DNA of 64,000 nucleotides from Spirochaetales bacterium (GCA_003252395.1 QKEL01000014.1:62001-126000), one strand, 5' to 3'. Shown: positions 42,993 to 52,090, counted from the stretch's first letter. Made by a program: numbers and translations. Notes: generated from the letters alone by a model not told the origin.

Positions 42993-43275
42993 GTAATACA
43001 TCCTTGATCCAGGGAAATCCCCGGAAATATTGAATCCATCCAAGATGGATATTCCGCCCATAAGAATTGGATCAAGAAGCGTAAACCGTTTCCTTTTACC
43101 CGAACCTTGATTGGTAGAAGTAAGTATAGAATGGCGTACAATCGATAAATATACAAGAGCGAAACGCCCCATATCGCGCATTATATTCAATAAAATGCCA
43201 TTATTTTCTATTAAAGCGTTTTCCCACACGAAAAGAGCTAATCCCCGCGGCACGTGCTCGCCCGCGCGAAATCGC
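42993..43275 (-). promoter_or_regulatory. long A+T-rich leader and promoter region of the RRM gene
   Basis: The 318-nt gap up to the next plus-strand gene has no gene. On the minus strand it contains TATAAT at 43185-43180 and TATACT near 43132, both usable -10 elements, which would give leaders of about 140-190 nt. Near the start codon are an ATCCATC-TTG-GATGGAT hairpin (about 43054-43036) and an imperfect CCGGGGA/TCCCTGG hairpin (about 43024-43009). Long structured leaders are typical of cold-shock mRNAs; a temperature role is inferred. Confidence 0.45.
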
Positions 43276-43304
43276 TGGACAAGAGGGCCGCTCGTGTTCA
43301 CAAT
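43276..43304 (+). promoter_or_regulatory. candidate promoter of the GNAT-DinB gene
   Basis: TGGACA (43276-43281) and CACAAT (43299-43304) are 17 nt apart. The ATG at 43311 lies six bases after the -10, which is where transcription would start. Confidence 0.5.
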
Positions 43305-43310
43305 GGAGCC

Positions 43311-44240
43311 ATGAATATTTCCTTCCGATTCCTGAACGCGGCGAATCCCGAAATACGGGGCTTGATCGAGCGATTGGACGCAGAATTGACCGAGCGGCTC
43401 GGAAAGGCGCAAAGCGCCTACGACGCGCAAAATGGGTTAGCCGATATCGAATGGTTTTGCCTCGCGAGCCAAAACGGGGTCGCGCTCGGGTGCGGGGCGC
43501 TCAAGCGGTATAGCCCGGGCGTATACGAGGTAAAGCGGGTCTACGTCGAACGATCCTTCCGGAGGGAAGGCGTCGCGCAGGCGCTCATGGAACGGTTGAT
43601 CGACAAGGCGCGCTCCCTCGGCGCGACGGAACTGATCCTGGAAACGAACCGGGACTTCGCCCCGGCGTTGGGTTTATACCGAAAGATGGGGTTTCAGCCC
43701 ATCGATCGGTACGTCCCCTACGCCGACCGCGAAGAGAGCGTCTGCCTGGCCAAAACCCTCGCGGGCGACGCGCCCCTTATCCGCGTCGTGAAAAACCAGC
43801 TTGATATGTCCCTCGCCATGGTAAAGTCGGCCATAGAGGCCTGTCCCGACGGATTATGGGGCGCCAAGGCCGGCGGGTTCGTGCTTTGGCAGCAAATACT
43901 GCACGCCTTAAGCGGAACCCTCTTTTGGATGCGCGGAGATAACGGGGAATTCGACGAACCCTTCCGCGATCGAAAGGTATATCCGGAGCTTGAGCGGGAT
44001 CCCGTCGGTACGGTCACGAAAGGGGAAATGCGCGCCCTTGCCGAGCGAACCGGGGCCCTAGCGGAGGCTTTCTTCGCCGGAAAGGACGACGATTGGCTAC
44101 TTGCGCCAAACGCGACGTACGATAAACGCACGAACGCAGAGGTCTCCCTCGGCCAAATCAGGCATTTAATGTACCACGCCGGTCACTTCGACAGCGCGTT
44201 GCGGGATCGCGGCCTCGCCGCCGTACCGTGGGAGGAATAG
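43311..44240 (+). CDS. GNAT acetyltransferase fused to a DinB-like domain
   Basis: 309 aa from ATG 43311. Residues 1-155 are a GNAT acetyltransferase with VKRVYVERSFRREGVAQALM (acetyl-CoA loop) and LGLYRKMGFQPIDRY. Residues about 165-309 are a four-helix DinB/DUF664-like domain with a metal-site pattern, including LHALSGTLFWMRG and IRHLMYHAGHFDSALR. DinB-like proteins are often thiol-dependent S-transferases or damage-induced. The two activities in one chain suggest modification of a small molecule, but the substrate is unknown. Confidence 0.83.
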   Translation: MNISFRFLNAANPEIRGLIERLDAELTERLGKAQSAYDAQNGLADIEWFCLASQNGVALGCGALKRYSPGVYEVKRVYVERSFRREGVAQALMERLIDKARSLGATELILETNRDFAPALGLYRKMGFQPIDRYVPYADREESVCLAKTLAGDAPLIRVVKNQLDMSLAMVKSAIEACPDGLWGAKAGGFVLWQQILHALSGTLFWMRGDNGEFDEPFRDRKVYPELERDPVGTVTKGEMRALAERTGALAEAFFAGKDDDWLLAPNATYDKRTNAEVSLGQIRHLMYHAGHFDSALRDRGLAAVPWEE

Positions 44241-44286
44241 CGCCCGACGGAGAGACCCGCCGGCCCCTCGCCGGCGCGATGCGTCC

Positions 44287-44895
44287 TCAAATCACCGCCG
44301 TATAAAGCGAGCCGGCCTTCTTCCAGTCGATTACCTTAAAAAAGCTTTCAACGTATTCGGCGCGGCGGTTTTGGTATTTAAGATAATAGGCGTGCTCCCA
44401 TACGTCCAGGCCGAGGATCACGTTCAGTCCCGAGGTTAGGGGACTGTCCTGGTTCGCCGTACTGGTCACGCTGAGCGCGCCCTTGCCGTCGCTAACGAGC
44501 CAGGCCCAGCCCGAGCCGAACCGTTTCATCGCAGCCTGCGTAAAGGCCTCGCGGAACTTCGCGAAGCCGCCCAACTGGGTCTCTATCGCCTTCCCCAGGG
44601 GGCCAACCGGTTCCCCGCCACCATTGGGCGCCATGAGCTGCCAGAAGAGGCCGTGGTTGAAGTGGCCGCCGCCGTGATTGCGGACCGCGCCCTGAATCTC
44701 GGCGGGGAGGGTATCCAGCTTGGAAAGCAGTTCCTCGACCGTCCAGCGCGCGTATTCGGTGCCGTCCACCGCCGCGTTCAGGTTGGAAGTATACGCGGCA
44801 TGGTGTTTATCGTGATGAATTTTCATGGTCGCTTCGTCGATATAGGGTTCGAGGGCATCATACCCATACGAAAGATCGGGAGTAATAAAAGCCAT
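44287..44895 (-). CDS. superoxide dismutase (Mn/Fe family, Mn-like)
   Basis: 202 aa, normal length, removes superoxide in the cytosol. Metal ligands are His27, His81 (HFNH), Asp164 and His168 (DVWEHAYY). TANQDSPL places the outer-sphere Gln as in Mn enzymes rather than Fe enzymes. It has an AGGAGG ribosome-binding site. It is divergent from the histone-deacetylase-like gene, with an inverted repeat between the two. A superoxide dismutase fits exposure to oxygen in a fermentative spirochaete. Confidence 0.95.
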   Translation of the reverse strand: MAFITPDLSYGYDALEPYIDEATMKIHHDKHHAAYTSNLNAAVDGTEYARWTVEELLSKLDTLPAEIQGAVRNHGGGHFNHGLFWQLMAPNGGGEPVGPLGKAIETQLGGFAKFREAFTQAAMKRFGSGWAWLVSDGKGALSVTSTANQDSPLTSGLNVILGLDVWEHAYYLKYQNRRAEYVESFFKVIDWKKAGSLYTAVI

Positions 44896-44934
44896 AGTAG
44901 CCTCCTTGTGTTTTTTCTAGGTTAACCGTTGCTC

Positions 44935-44954
44935 TTGTTAGCCTTTTCTAACAA
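44935..44954. promoter_or_regulatory. inverted repeat in the sod/HDAC-like divergent region
   Basis: Perfect 7-bp arms TTGTTAG and CTAACAA separated by six bases, 40 nt upstream of the sod start. The position fits a repressor site for sod, with the outer half TTGTTA also usable as a -35 on the minus strand. No cognate regulator is identified. Confidence 0.45.
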
Positions 44955-44987
44955 TATACGAAACCAGGCGCGGACCGGCAAGCTCGA

Positions 44988-45017
44988 TTGACACGATTTC
45001 CCTTTCATCACCACAAT
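44988..45017 (+). promoter_or_regulatory. candidate promoter of the HDAC-like gene
   Basis: TTGACA (44988-44993) and CACAAT (45012-45017) are 18 nt apart, with the ATG at 45027 nine bases later and no ribosome-binding site. The -10 is identical to that of the GNAT-DinB gene. Confidence 0.5.
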
Positions 45018-45026
45018 CGACCTATC

Positions 45027-46046
45027 ATGTTTATCTACGATCCGATTCTTGAGGTTACCCTCGCCGATTACGGCATTCTCATTCCGAGCAAGCCGGATAA
45101 AATCAGAAAACCCGCGGCCTTCCTCGAACGGCGCCTTTCCCGCGTGAAGCGGGAACGGTGGTTTACCCCGTTCAGGGCGGACCTTATCGGACGCGCGGAT
45201 CTTGAGCGCGTGCACGATCCGGCCTTCGTGGCGCGGCTGTACGCGGGGGGCGAAACGGCGAGGGAAGAGGTAATAAGGGCCTTTGAGCTGAGGGACGCGT
45301 CGGGTAACTGGTACCGCTACGATCCCGCGCGCGCGACGCGGCCACTCGAGGACCTTTTCAGGCGGGAGCTGGAAACGGCGAGCGGGACCTTTCAAGCCTG
45401 CCTGACCGCCGAAGAACGGGGTTTTTGCTTTTTGCTCTCGGGGGGCCGCCATCACGCGCAGTACGGCTACGGCGACGGGTTCTGCCTGATTAACGACGTG
45501 GTTATCGCGGCCGACGCCTTCCTCAGGCGGACGAAGGCGGCAAGGGTCGCGGTCATCGACGTGGACGCCCATAAGGGCGACGGAACGGCGGCGCTCACGG
45601 CGGGCAGGGAGGATATCGTCACCCTGAGCGTTCACATGGGCGACTCCTGGCCGCTCGACCCGGAAAGGCGCGCGATTCCGGGTCACCCCTCCCTGATTCC
45701 GAGCGATATCGACGTCGAGATCAACCGCGGCGAGGACGACCGCTACCTGAGAGCCCTCGCGGACGGTCTCGATCGCCTAGACCCCTTATTGCCGGGCGGC
45801 GCCGATCTCGCGATCGTGGTGGACGGTTCCGACCCCTACGAGAAGGACGAGCTTCCCTCGACCGCGAACCTGCGCCTTTCGGCGGAACGCATGCTGGAGC
45901 GCGATATCATGGTGTACCGGTTCCTGAAGGAACGGGGCATTCCTTCCGCCTGGCTTACCGCGGGCGGATACGGCGACGCGAGCCACGAGATTTACGAACG
46001 TTTTTTCGGCTGGCTGATCGACGAGGAAGGAATCGCGGGGGAGTGA
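45027..46046 (+). CDS. histone-deacetylase superfamily hydrolase
   Basis: 339 aa from ATG 45027. Catalytic motifs of the arginase/deacetylase fold are visible: GGRHHAQYGYGDGFCLINDV with the tandem His, and AVIDVDAHKGDGTA with zinc-ligand Asp and His. SHE is replaced by a C-terminal GGYGDASHEIYERF. Bacterial members deacetylate acetoin-related, polyamine or other small acetylated compounds. The true substrate is unknown. Cytosolic. Confidence 0.87.
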   Translation: MFIYDPILEVTLADYGILIPSKPDKIRKPAAFLERRLSRVKRERWFTPFRADLIGRADLERVHDPAFVARLYAGGETAREEVIRAFELRDASGNWYRYDPARATRPLEDLFRRELETASGTFQACLTAEERGFCFLLSGGRHHAQYGYGDGFCLINDVVIAADAFLRRTKAARVAVIDVDAHKGDGTAALTAGREDIVTLSVHMGDSWPLDPERRAIPGHPSLIPSDIDVEINRGEDDRYLRALADGLDRLDPLLPGGADLAIVVDGSDPYEKDELPSTANLRLSAERMLERDIMVYRFLKERGIPSAWLTAGGYGDASHEIYERFFGWLIDEEGIAGE

Positions 46047-46156
46047 GTCGGGGGGGCGTCGGGGGCCGCCAGGCGCGCGAAAGGGCAAGCGCATAGGCCA
46101 GCAGGCAGAGTACCGCGAGGGGGAGAACGCCCGCTGGAAGTCGTAATTACGTGCGG

Positions 46157-47074
46157 TTAGCTTCCTTGATTATCCATCCCTCCCGAATCGGATCGCGCCA
46201 TGCGAACGAAGGCTGCGGTAAAGACCGGGTCATAGTGAGTCCCCGCCTCGCTTTCCAGGATACGGAGGGCCTCCTCGACGGGAAGGGCCGCGCGGTAGGG
46301 CCGATCGGTGGTCATGGCGTCGAAACTGTCGCAGATGGCCAGGATCCGGCCGTCCTCGGAAATGGCGTCGCCCTTAAGACCCAGCGGGTAGCCGCTCCCG
46401 TCGAGCCGCTCGTGGTGTTCCACCATGACGTTGTACACCAAGGGCCCAAAGGAACACTTTACCAATTCTCCCCCGAGGTACACGTGCTCTCGCATCCGAG
46501 CGCGCTCCCCGTCCGTAAGGGCCGAGGGCTTATTCAGGATATGGTCCTCGATGTGCACCTTGCCGATGTCATGATAGCGCGCCGCCCGCGTGAGCCGGGC
46601 GAAACGGTCGCCCCCGATGCCGAGCGACGCGGCGAGGGCGGCGACGAGTGACAGGACCCGCTTGCAGTGGGACTCGGTATACGCGTCCTTGTCCTGAATC
46701 CGGCGCATGCTCTCACCGAGGTTCTCCAGGTCGTTGGCCGTTTCGTGAAAGTCGTTCACCCCGAGGCCCTGGAAGGACAGCACGGTATCCGCCTGAAAGA
46801 GCAGGTTAAGGTATTCGGCGCGGGTGCCCACGAGCAGGATATCGCCCTGGCCGAGGAACTCGCCGGTCTCCACCACCAGGCAGGAACCGGAATTGACCGC
46901 GTACGTCCGCAAATTTCCCGAGCCTTTGGTGCCGTCGATAGACAGGATAGAACCCTTCGACATCTCGTAGCGGCGAATTTCCATGCCGCCGTAGCAACCG
47001 AGCTTGGTTACGCGCGTTCCCCGAAACGAGGTGGATTGTTCCGCGTCGGTGTATCGGACTATTCGAAAGGACAA
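46157..47074 (-). CDS. HD-GYP domain protein with an N-terminal sensory segment
   Basis: 305 aa. The C-terminal part is a canonical HD-GYP with YHDIGKVHI (His168-Asp169), EHHERLDGSGYPLGLKG (GYP at 228-230) and CDSFDAMTTDRPYR. The first 105 residues look like a small beta-rich, cupin-like sensor. The start appears to be TTG 47074, with AGAGG just upstream, since no ATG is nearby. Likely hydrolyses c-di-GMP. Together with the 41099 protein and the PilZ protein it indicates active c-di-GMP signalling. Confidence 0.88.
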   Translation of the reverse strand: MSFRIVRYTDAEQSTSFRGTRVTKLGCYGGMEIRRYEMSKGSILSIDGTKGSGNLRTYAVNSGSCLVVETGEFLGQGDILLVGTRAEYLNLLFQADTVLSFQGLGVNDFHETANDLENLGESMRRIQDKDAYTESHCKRVLSLVAALAASLGIGGDRFARLTRAARYHDIGKVHIEDHILNKPSALTDGERARMREHVYLGGELVKCSFGPLVYNVMVEHHERLDGSGYPLGLKGDAISEDGRILAICDSFDAMTTDRPYRAALPVEEALRILESEAGTHYDPVFTAAFVRMARSDSGGMDNQGS

Positions 47075-47154
47075 TGGGACCTCTTTTATCGCGACGGGGT
47101 CGAAGTTATTTTTATATATACATAGCGTTCACGCGGATACGCAAGCGTTTTTTT

Positions 47155-47207
47155 AAAAAAAAAGGGGAGGCGATACCGTTCGGGTGACCCGTAACGGCGC
47201 CGCCTCC
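47155..47207 (-). terminator. intrinsic terminator of the fab-acc operon
   Basis: On the minus strand GGAGGCG pairs with CGCCTCC, with inner CCGTT/AACGG and CGGGT/ACCCG pairs, followed by CC and nine T. It lies 13 nt beyond the accA stop. Confidence 0.92.
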
Positions 47208-47219
47208 GCGGGTAGCGGC

Positions 47220-48146
47220 TTATGCTTCCGTGTAATGCCCGAAGCGCCTGATCTTCTGGTTGCGATAGCGAACGAGGGCCGCGGGGGCGCGGTTCATCAG
47301 GTCTTCCAGGTCGCGAAGGATGGTTTCCTTCACCGACAGGCTCGCGGCCTTCGGGTCCAGGTGGGCGCCGCCGTCGGGCTCGCCGATGATGCCGTTGCAG
47401 ATCTTCATGGAAAGGATATCCTCGCTGGTGATCTTGAGCATCGCGGCCGCGTTCTTCGCCTGGCTCGCGTCGCGGAGCAGTATGGAGGCGCACCCTTCCG
47501 GTGAGATGACCGAATAGACCGCGTTCTCCATCATGTAGATCTTGTCGCCCACGCCGATTCCCAGCGCCCCGCCCGAGCCGCCCTCGCCGATGATCACGCA
47601 GATGATCGGCGTTTTTAGCTGGCTGAACTCGCGGAGGTTCATGGCGATCGCCTCGCCGATGCCCCGCTCCTCCGCGCCGAGCCCCGGATAGGCGCCCTGC
47701 GTGTCGATGAGGGTAATGATGGGGCGGCGGAACTTTTCCGCCTGCTTGGCGAGCCGGAGGGCCTTGCGGTAGCCTTCGGGATTGGCCATGCCGCCGTTAC
47801 GGGCCATGGTTTCCTTAAGGTTGCGGCCCTTTTGGTTCGCGATGATGGTCACCGCGATCCCGTCTATGAAACCGATTCCGCCGATCAGGGCGGGGTCGTC
47901 GCCGTAGTGGCGATCCCCGTGCAGCTCGATAAAGTCGTCGCAGATGTTTTCGATTATATCGAGGGCGCGCGGTCGGTCGGGGTTTCGCGCGAGCTCTACG
48001 CGCTTCCAAACGCGCTCGCTCTTCGAGTTATCCCCCACCTTGTCGGCGATTTTCTTCAGTTCGTCGGAGATATCGACCCCCGCCTCGGCGGCGAGTCTTT
48101 TCAGTTCGTCGATCCCGGTCTCGATGGTTTTTTTGGCGGGCATCAT
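47220..48146 (-). CDS. accA: acetyl-CoA carboxylase carboxyltransferase alpha
   Basis: Alpha part of the carboxyltransferase that moves CO2 from biotin to acetyl-CoA, 308 aa. Conserved stretches include ELHGDRHYGDDPALIGGIG, DTQGAYPGLGAEERG and GEGGSGGALGIGVGD. It starts inside the accD stop (4-nt overlap), as expected for a two-subunit enzyme made in equal amounts, and is the last gene of the operon. Confidence 0.97.
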   Translation of the reverse strand: MMPAKKTIETGIDELKRLAAEAGVDISDELKKIADKVGDNSKSERVWKRVELARNPDRPRALDIIENICDDFIELHGDRHYGDDPALIGGIGFIDGIAVTIIANQKGRNLKETMARNGGMANPEGYRKALRLAKQAEKFRRPIITLIDTQGAYPGLGAEERGIGEAIAMNLREFSQLKTPIICVIIGEGGSGGALGIGVGDKIYMMENAVYSVISPEGCASILLRDASQAKNAAAMLKITSEDILSMKICNGIIGEPDGGAHLDPKAASLSVKETILRDLEDLMNRAPAALVRYRNQKIRRFGHYTEA

Positions 48147-48982
48147 TTACCTCCCTGGGCGGTCGCGTGGCTGGCCGATTGGTCCAGGCCCACGCCGAAG
48201 CCGTGGGCCTTGAGCAGCTTGATGAACAGGGAGCGCTGCTCGCTCCGGGGGGCGATGTAGTCCACGAAGCCCTTGTCCTGTTGGAATTCCGCGCGCTGAA
48301 AGCCCTCGGGCAGTTTCTGCTTGATGGTGCCCTCGATGACCCGGGGTCCCGCGAAGCCGATGAGGGCTCCCGGCTCGGCGATGTTGATGTCGCCCAGCAT
48401 GGCGAAACTCGCCGTGACGCCGCCGGTCGTGGGGTCGCAGAGCACGAGAAAGAGCGGAAGCCCCGCGCGGTCCAGTTCGGCGGCCGCGGAGGCGGTTTTG
48501 GCCATCTGCATGAGGGAGAAAATGCCCTCCTGCATGCGGGCGCCGCCCGAGGTCGCGTAAATGATTACCGGGCGCCTTTTTTCCACGCCCATCATGATTG
48601 CCCGCGTGATTTTCTCGCCCACCACGGAGCCCATGGAACCGCCCATGAAGCTGAACGACATGACGCCGAGCACGACGGGCATGCCCTTGATCTCGCAGGT
48701 GCCGGTGACCACCGCCTCGGAAATGTTCGACTTCCGCTCGGCCTCGGTCAGCTTGTCCTCGTAGCCGTCCATATCGATGGGGTTAAGGCTTCGCATGCCG
48801 CGGCAAAACTCGACGAAGGTTCCCTCGTCGGCGAGATAGGCGATGCGGTCGGCGGGTTCCATGCGGAAGTGGTACTTGCACGAGGGGCACACGCTCAAGT
48901 TGGCGGACAGGGTCGCCTTGTCGAAGGTGGAATTGCAGGATGGGCACTCGACGGTGCCGGCGGCTGTTTTCTGCTCGCTCAC
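48143..48982 (-). CDS. accD: acetyl-CoA carboxylase carboxyltransferase beta
   Basis: Beta part of the carboxyltransferase, 279 aa. The N-terminal zinc ribbon is complete (Cys13, Cys16, Cys32, Cys35), and the acyl-CoA site region has SGGARMQEGIFSLMQMAKT and LFLVLCDPTTGGVTASFA. It overlaps accC and accA by 4 nt each. Confidence 0.97.
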   Translation of the reverse strand: MSEQKTAAGTVECPSCNSTFDKATLSANLSVCPSCKYHFRMEPADRIAYLADEGTFVEFCRGMRSLNPIDMDGYEDKLTEAERKSNISEAVVTGTCEIKGMPVVLGVMSFSFMGGSMGSVVGEKITRAIMMGVEKRRPVIIYATSGGARMQEGIFSLMQMAKTASAAAELDRAGLPLFLVLCDPTTGGVTASFAMLGDINIAEPGALIGFAGPRVIEGTIKQKLPEGFQRAEFQQDKGFVDYIAPRSEQRSLFIKLLKAHGFGVGLDQSASHATAQGGK

Positions 48983-50298
48983 AGGGTTGCCTCCAGTTGG
49001 GCATACAGTCCGGTTCCGAACTGGCCGGAACGGAAGATGGCGTTATTGAGGATCTTTTTCTGGGTCGCGATATTCACGGGTACGCCGTCGATCTTGAGCT
49101 CGTCCAGGGCGCGAAGCAGCCTGGCCAACGCCTTGTGACGGTCGGAATCGTGAACGATGAGTTTACCGACCATGGAGTCGTAATGCGGCGAGACCGTGCA
49201 GCCCTGGTAGAGGAAGCTGTCGAAGCGCACGCCGGGGCCGCCGGGAATCTCCAGGTACTTCACCTTGCCGGGCGCCGTGGCGTTGATTCGCGCCTCGATG
49301 GACCAGCCGGTCAGCGTCACCCTGTCGGGGTTAATGGTCATGGGCTCGCCCACGCACACGAGAATCTGTTCCCGTATCAGGTCGGTGCCGGTCACGAATT
49401 CGGAAACCGGGTGCTCTACCTGGATGCGGGCGTTCACTTCCATGAAGAAGAACTCGTTGCCCACGGCGAGGAACTCGATGGTGCCCGCGCCGCGGTATTT
49501 CAGGCTCGAAAAGAGGTTCCGGGCCCCGTCGGACATGCGTTTGCGCATTTCCGGGGTAACGCCGGGAGAGGGGCTTTCCTCGATCAGTTTTTGGTGGTTT
49601 TTCTGTACCGAGCAGTCGCGCTCGCCCAAAATGGCCACGCCGCCCTTCCCGTCCGCGATCACCTGAAGCTCCACGTGCCTCGGGTTCTGCAAGTATTTCT
49701 CGATATACACGGTACCGTCGGCGAAGTTGGCCTCGGCCTCGCGGGAGGCGATCTTGAGGTTTTCCTCGAGATCCTCGTCCTTCCACACGATGCGCATGCC
49801 CTTGCCGCCGCCGCCCGAGGCCGCCTTGATGATGACGGGGTAGCCGCAGGAAGCGGCCACGGGTATCGCCTCTTCCTTGGTCGCGATGGGACCGGGCGAG
49901 CCGGGCGTGACGGGCAAGCCGTACTTGAGCGCGGTTTCGCGGGCGGTCACCTTGTCGCCCAAAAGGTCGATTACTTGGGGGTCAGGCCCGATCCAGATAA
50001 GCCCGGCCTTGATCACCTCGCGGGCGAAATCGGAATTCTCGGAAAGAAAGCCGACGCCGGGATGCACGGCCTCGCAGCCGGTGCGGATCGCGGTGGTGAT
50101 GAGGGCGGGCACCGAAAGGTAGCTCTGGGCCGATTTCGCCGGACCGATGCACACCGAAATGTCCGCCAGGCGAACGTGGAGGGCGTCGCGGTCGGCGGTG
50201 GAATACACGGCCACCGTCTCGATTCCCAGCTCCTTGCAGGTACGGATGATCCTGACCGCGATCTCGCCGCGGTTAGCGATCATGAGACGCTTGATCAT
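48979..50298 (-). CDS. accC: biotin carboxylase
   Basis: ATP-dependent biotin carboxylase, 439 aa. ATP-grasp features include KAASGGGGKGMRIV (glycine-rich loop), FFMEVNARIQVEHPVSEFVT and GWSIEARINA. It overlaps accB by 4 nt at its start and accD at its end. Confidence 0.97.
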   Translation of the reverse strand: MIKRLMIANRGEIAVRIIRTCKELGIETVAVYSTADRDALHVRLADISVCIGPAKSAQSYLSVPALITTAIRTGCEAVHPGVGFLSENSDFAREVIKAGLIWIGPDPQVIDLLGDKVTARETALKYGLPVTPGSPGPIATKEEAIPVAASCGYPVIIKAASGGGGKGMRIVWKDEDLEENLKIASREAEANFADGTVYIEKYLQNPRHVELQVIADGKGGVAILGERDCSVQKNHQKLIEESPSPGVTPEMRKRMSDGARNLFSSLKYRGAGTIEFLAVGNEFFFMEVNARIQVEHPVSEFVTGTDLIREQILVCVGEPMTINPDRVTLTGWSIEARINATAPGKVKYLEIPGGPGVRFDSFLYQGCTVSPHYDSMVGKLIVHDSDRHKALARLLRALDELKIDGVPVNIATQKKILNNAIFRSGQFGTGLYAQLEATL

Positions 50299-50804
50299 AG
50301 GGGCTTAACCTCGAAAATGGGCTCGTCGAATTCCACCATGTCGCCGTTGTTCACGAGGATCCTGACGATCTCGCAGTCGAATTCGGCTTCCAGGGCGTTC
50401 ATCATCTTCATGGCCTCGATAATGCAGAGCTTGCCGCCCTTGGCGATTTTCTTTCCCACGTCCGCGAAGGCGGGCGCGTCGGGAGAGGGGGAACGGTAGA
50501 AGGTTCCCACGATGGGGCTCTTGATGTATTCGTTCCCCGCGGCGAGCGTGGCGTGGGCGGCGGCCTCGGCCGGGCTCGGCGACGCGGAGGCGGCGGGAAT
50601 GGCGGCCGGGGCTACCGGGACGGGCGAGGAAGCGAATACCGCCGGGCTTGCGGGGCCCGAAACCGGCGAAACGGCGGAGAGGGGCGCGTGACACGCCTCC
50701 TTACGGCGAAGCTCGAACGAGAATCCGTTTCCTGAATACTTCATTTCCGCGGCGTCGGATTTGTCGAACTTGTCAAAAAGGGCGAGAAGGGTCTTGTCGT
50801 CCAT
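50295..50804 (-). CDS. accB: biotin carboxyl carrier protein
   Basis: Carries biotin between the two acetyl-CoA carboxylase half-reactions, 169 aa. The biotin-accepting Lys133 lies in IIEAMKMMNAL. A long Ala/Pro/Ser-rich linker (about residues 40-85) precedes the biotinyl domain, as is usual for this family. It has an AAGGAG ribosome-binding site 53 nt after fabV. Confidence 0.96.
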   Translation of the reverse strand: MDDKTLLALFDKFDKSDAAEMKYSGNGFSFELRRKEACHAPLSAVSPVSGPASPAVFASSPVPVAPAAIPAASASPSPAEAAAHATLAAGNEYIKSPIVGTFYRSPSPDAPAFADVGKKIAKGGKLCIIEAMKMMNALEAEFDCEIVRILVNNGDMVEFDEPIFEVKPL

Positions 50805-50857
50805 GTCGTTATCTCCTTGATATATCGCCGACGCAGGCCGGCGTATCGGTACGTTGC

Positions 50858-52090
50858 TTAATTGATCGCGTCCAAACGGGCCACGTCGGCCTCGTAATCG
50901 ATGCCCGCCACGTCGAATCCGTTCGCGGCGAGGAAATCGTGCCGGTATCCGTCAAGGTCGCCGAATTGGGGAAGGTTTTCCTCGGTCACGGCCGACATAC
51001 GGTCGGATACGACGGCCTGAATCGCCTGGTCCATCTCCCAGTCGTCTATGCGGATCAGTCCCTCGGCGTCGACCGGAACGGCCTTGCCGGAGAAGAGTCG
51101 CTCGGCGTACAGCCGCTCGATCTGCTCTATGCAGCCCTCGTGGGTCCCCTTTTCCTTCATCGCCTTGAAGAGGATGGAAAGGTATATGGGGATAACGGGA
51201 ATGACCGCGCTGGAGCGGGTCACGAGGCCCTTGTTGACCGATACGAAGGCGGAGCCGCCGACGGACGACGCGAGGCGCTCGTTCATTTCCCGGGCCGTTT
51301 TTTCCAGGTGCTTTTTCGCGCCGCCGATGGTGCCGTCGCGGTAGATCGCGTGGGTGTGGGAGGGGCCGATGTAGGAATAGGCCACGGTGGAGCAGCCGCG
51401 GGCGAGCAGGCCGGCGTTCTGGAGCGCGTCGATCCACAGGGCCCAGTCCTCGCCGCCCATGACCTTGACGGTCTGCGCGGCCTCTTCCTCGGTGGCGGGC
51501 TCGGCGGTCATCGTGCTGAGCTTGCCGGTCATGGTGTCCACGGTGAGGCCCGCGTAGGGCTGGCCGAAGGGCTTGAGCACGGACTTGTACAAAACGCCGG
51601 TTTCGGGGTCGGTGCGCACCGGGCTGGCGAGCGAATAGACGACCAGGTCGAACGCGAGGCCCATTTCCTTCGCCTTGGCGATGACCGCGGCGCGGGTTTC
51701 GTTGGAGAAGGCGTCGGCGTTGAGGGTCCAGCTCGCGATGCCCTCGCGGGCGGCGGCGCGGTCGAAGGCCATGTTGTTGTACCAGCCGGGGGTACCGCCC
51801 TTGGTTTCGCTTCCTTCCTTTTCGAAGGACACGCCGACGGTGGCGGCCCCGTAGCCGAAGGCGGCGGCTATGCGGCTCGCCAGCCCGTAACCGGTGGAAC
51901 AGCCGAGGACCAAAACGGCTTTGACCGGGCCGGAGGCGTGGCTCCCGCCGGACACGGCGGCGCCGGGCTTCCTGCCCCGCTTGGCGTTTTGCGCTTTAAC
52001 GTAGGCTATCTGGTTTTCCACTTCCTTCGCGCAGCCTTGCGGATGCGCGTTAATGCAGATATTGCTTCGGATCATCGGTTTAATGACCAT
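50858..52090 (-). CDS. fabV: trans-2-enoyl-[ACP/CoA] reductase FabV/TER
   Basis: NADH-dependent enoyl reductase of the FabV/TER type, 410 aa. The cofactor site is VLGCSTGYGLASRIAAAFG and the catalytic Y-x8-K lies in IYRDGTIGGAKK (Tyr250, Lys259). Treponema denticola has a well-studied homologue (TER). Its place between fabZ and accB suggests it supplies the last reduction step of the type II fatty acid cycle. No fabI or fabK is seen in the cluster. FabV enzymes are known to be less sensitive to triclosan. Confidence 0.94.
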   Translation of the reverse strand: MVIKPMIRSNICINAHPQGCAKEVENQIAYVKAQNAKRGRKPGAAVSGGSHASGPVKAVLVLGCSTGYGLASRIAAAFGYGAATVGVSFEKEGSETKGGTPGWYNNMAFDRAAAREGIASWTLNADAFSNETRAAVIAKAKEMGLAFDLVVYSLASPVRTDPETGVLYKSVLKPFGQPYAGLTVDTMTGKLSTMTAEPATEEEAAQTVKVMGGEDWALWIDALQNAGLLARGCSTVAYSYIGPSHTHAIYRDGTIGGAKKHLEKTAREMNERLASSVGGSAFVSVNKGLVTRSSAVIPVIPIYLSILFKAMKEKGTHEGCIEQIERLYAERLFSGKAVPVDAEGLIRIDDWEMDQAIQAVVSDRMSAVTEENLPQFGDLDGYRHDFLAANGFDVAGIDYEADVARLDAIN

